Shown here: piece after piece, positions 5,648 to 5,700 of the stretch
Position numbering within the stretch: the first letter of the stretch is position 1
How the letters are laid out: each line of letters starts with the position of its first letter
NCBI GenBank assembly: GCA_035258765.1
Contig: DATFWZ010000257.1
Coordinates: forward strand, 1-5,700
DNA from: SIAJ01 sp035258765
GTDB lineage: Bacteria > Planctomycetota > Planctomycetia > Gemmatales > Gemmataceae
Direction of reading: 5' to 3'
Length of the DNA stretch: 5,700 nt
Notes under the pieces: generated by a model
The model's input: only the letters and a program-made list of their open reading frames with translations
Told to the model about the DNA's origin: nothing
Database searches by the model: none
Translations under genes and position numbers: made by a program

Positions 5648-5700
5648 GGAGCGGCGTGAGCCGCCCGATACTGTCAAGATCGGGCGCCTTACGCCGCTCC
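5648..5700. repeat. Near-perfect inverted repeat, possible terminator or dispersed palindrome
   Basis: The arms 5648-5669 and 5679-5700 are 22 bases each and match as inverted copies at 20 of 22 positions around a nine-base loop (ACTGTCAAG). In RNA one mismatch becomes a G-U wobble and the other a C-C bulge, so a very stable hairpin would form 15 bases after the stop of the charged-tail gene. The right arm ends at the window edge, so the palindrome may extend and a following T-run cannot be checked. The left arm also contains its own small hairpin GCGGC-GTGA-GCCGC, with a GNRA-type loop. It could be a transcription terminator or a member of a dispersed palindromic repeat family. Confidence 0.8.

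Overview
The window is GC-rich with strong G/C at third codon positions. Several features point to a planctomycete of the Gemmata type: a leucine-rich-repeat protein that looks like the short LRR proteins abundant in that group, weak or absent Shine-Dalgarno sites on most genes, GTG starts, and small secreted and membrane proteins of unassigned family. This assignment is inferred from style; no taxonomic marker gene is present.

Layout from left to right. A 5'-truncated LRR protein (2-796, +) comes first. It is followed by a same-strand cassette: a SAM methyltransferase with an N-terminal four-cysteine knuckle (848-1828), a DPM-type family 2 glycosyltransferase (1895-2590), and a small DUF2304-like membrane protein (2587-3030) whose GTG start overlaps the glycosyltransferase stop. 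A second family 2 glycosyltransferase (2873-3835, -) points back at the cassette. Its 3' end overlaps the DUF2304 gene by 158 bases in opposite orientation. A divergent gap of 119 bases separates it from a secreted protein with a probable C-terminal beta-barrel (3955-4824, +), which is followed by a four-helix membrane protein with an extremely charged Arg/Asp/Glu tail (4877-5632, +). The window ends inside or at the edge of a near-perfect 22-base inverted repeat (5648-5700).

The central four genes read as part of a cell-surface glycan or glycolipid locus. The DPM-like enzyme probably loads a sugar onto a lipid carrier, the DUF2304 protein probably supplies its membrane partner, and the methyltransferase and second glycosyltransferase would modify or extend the glycan. 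The two genes on the right are same-strand neighbours 52 bases apart and may share a transcript, but nothing in them ties them to the glycan genes.

I see no clear new defence, mobile or RNA system. The observations most worth a second look are the terminal inverted repeat, the long convergent coding overlap, the avidin/lipocalin-like barrel lacking tryptophan, and the charge-patterned repeat tail. No gene-free stretch exceeds 300 bases, and I found no tRNA, rRNA, CRISPR array or transposase.
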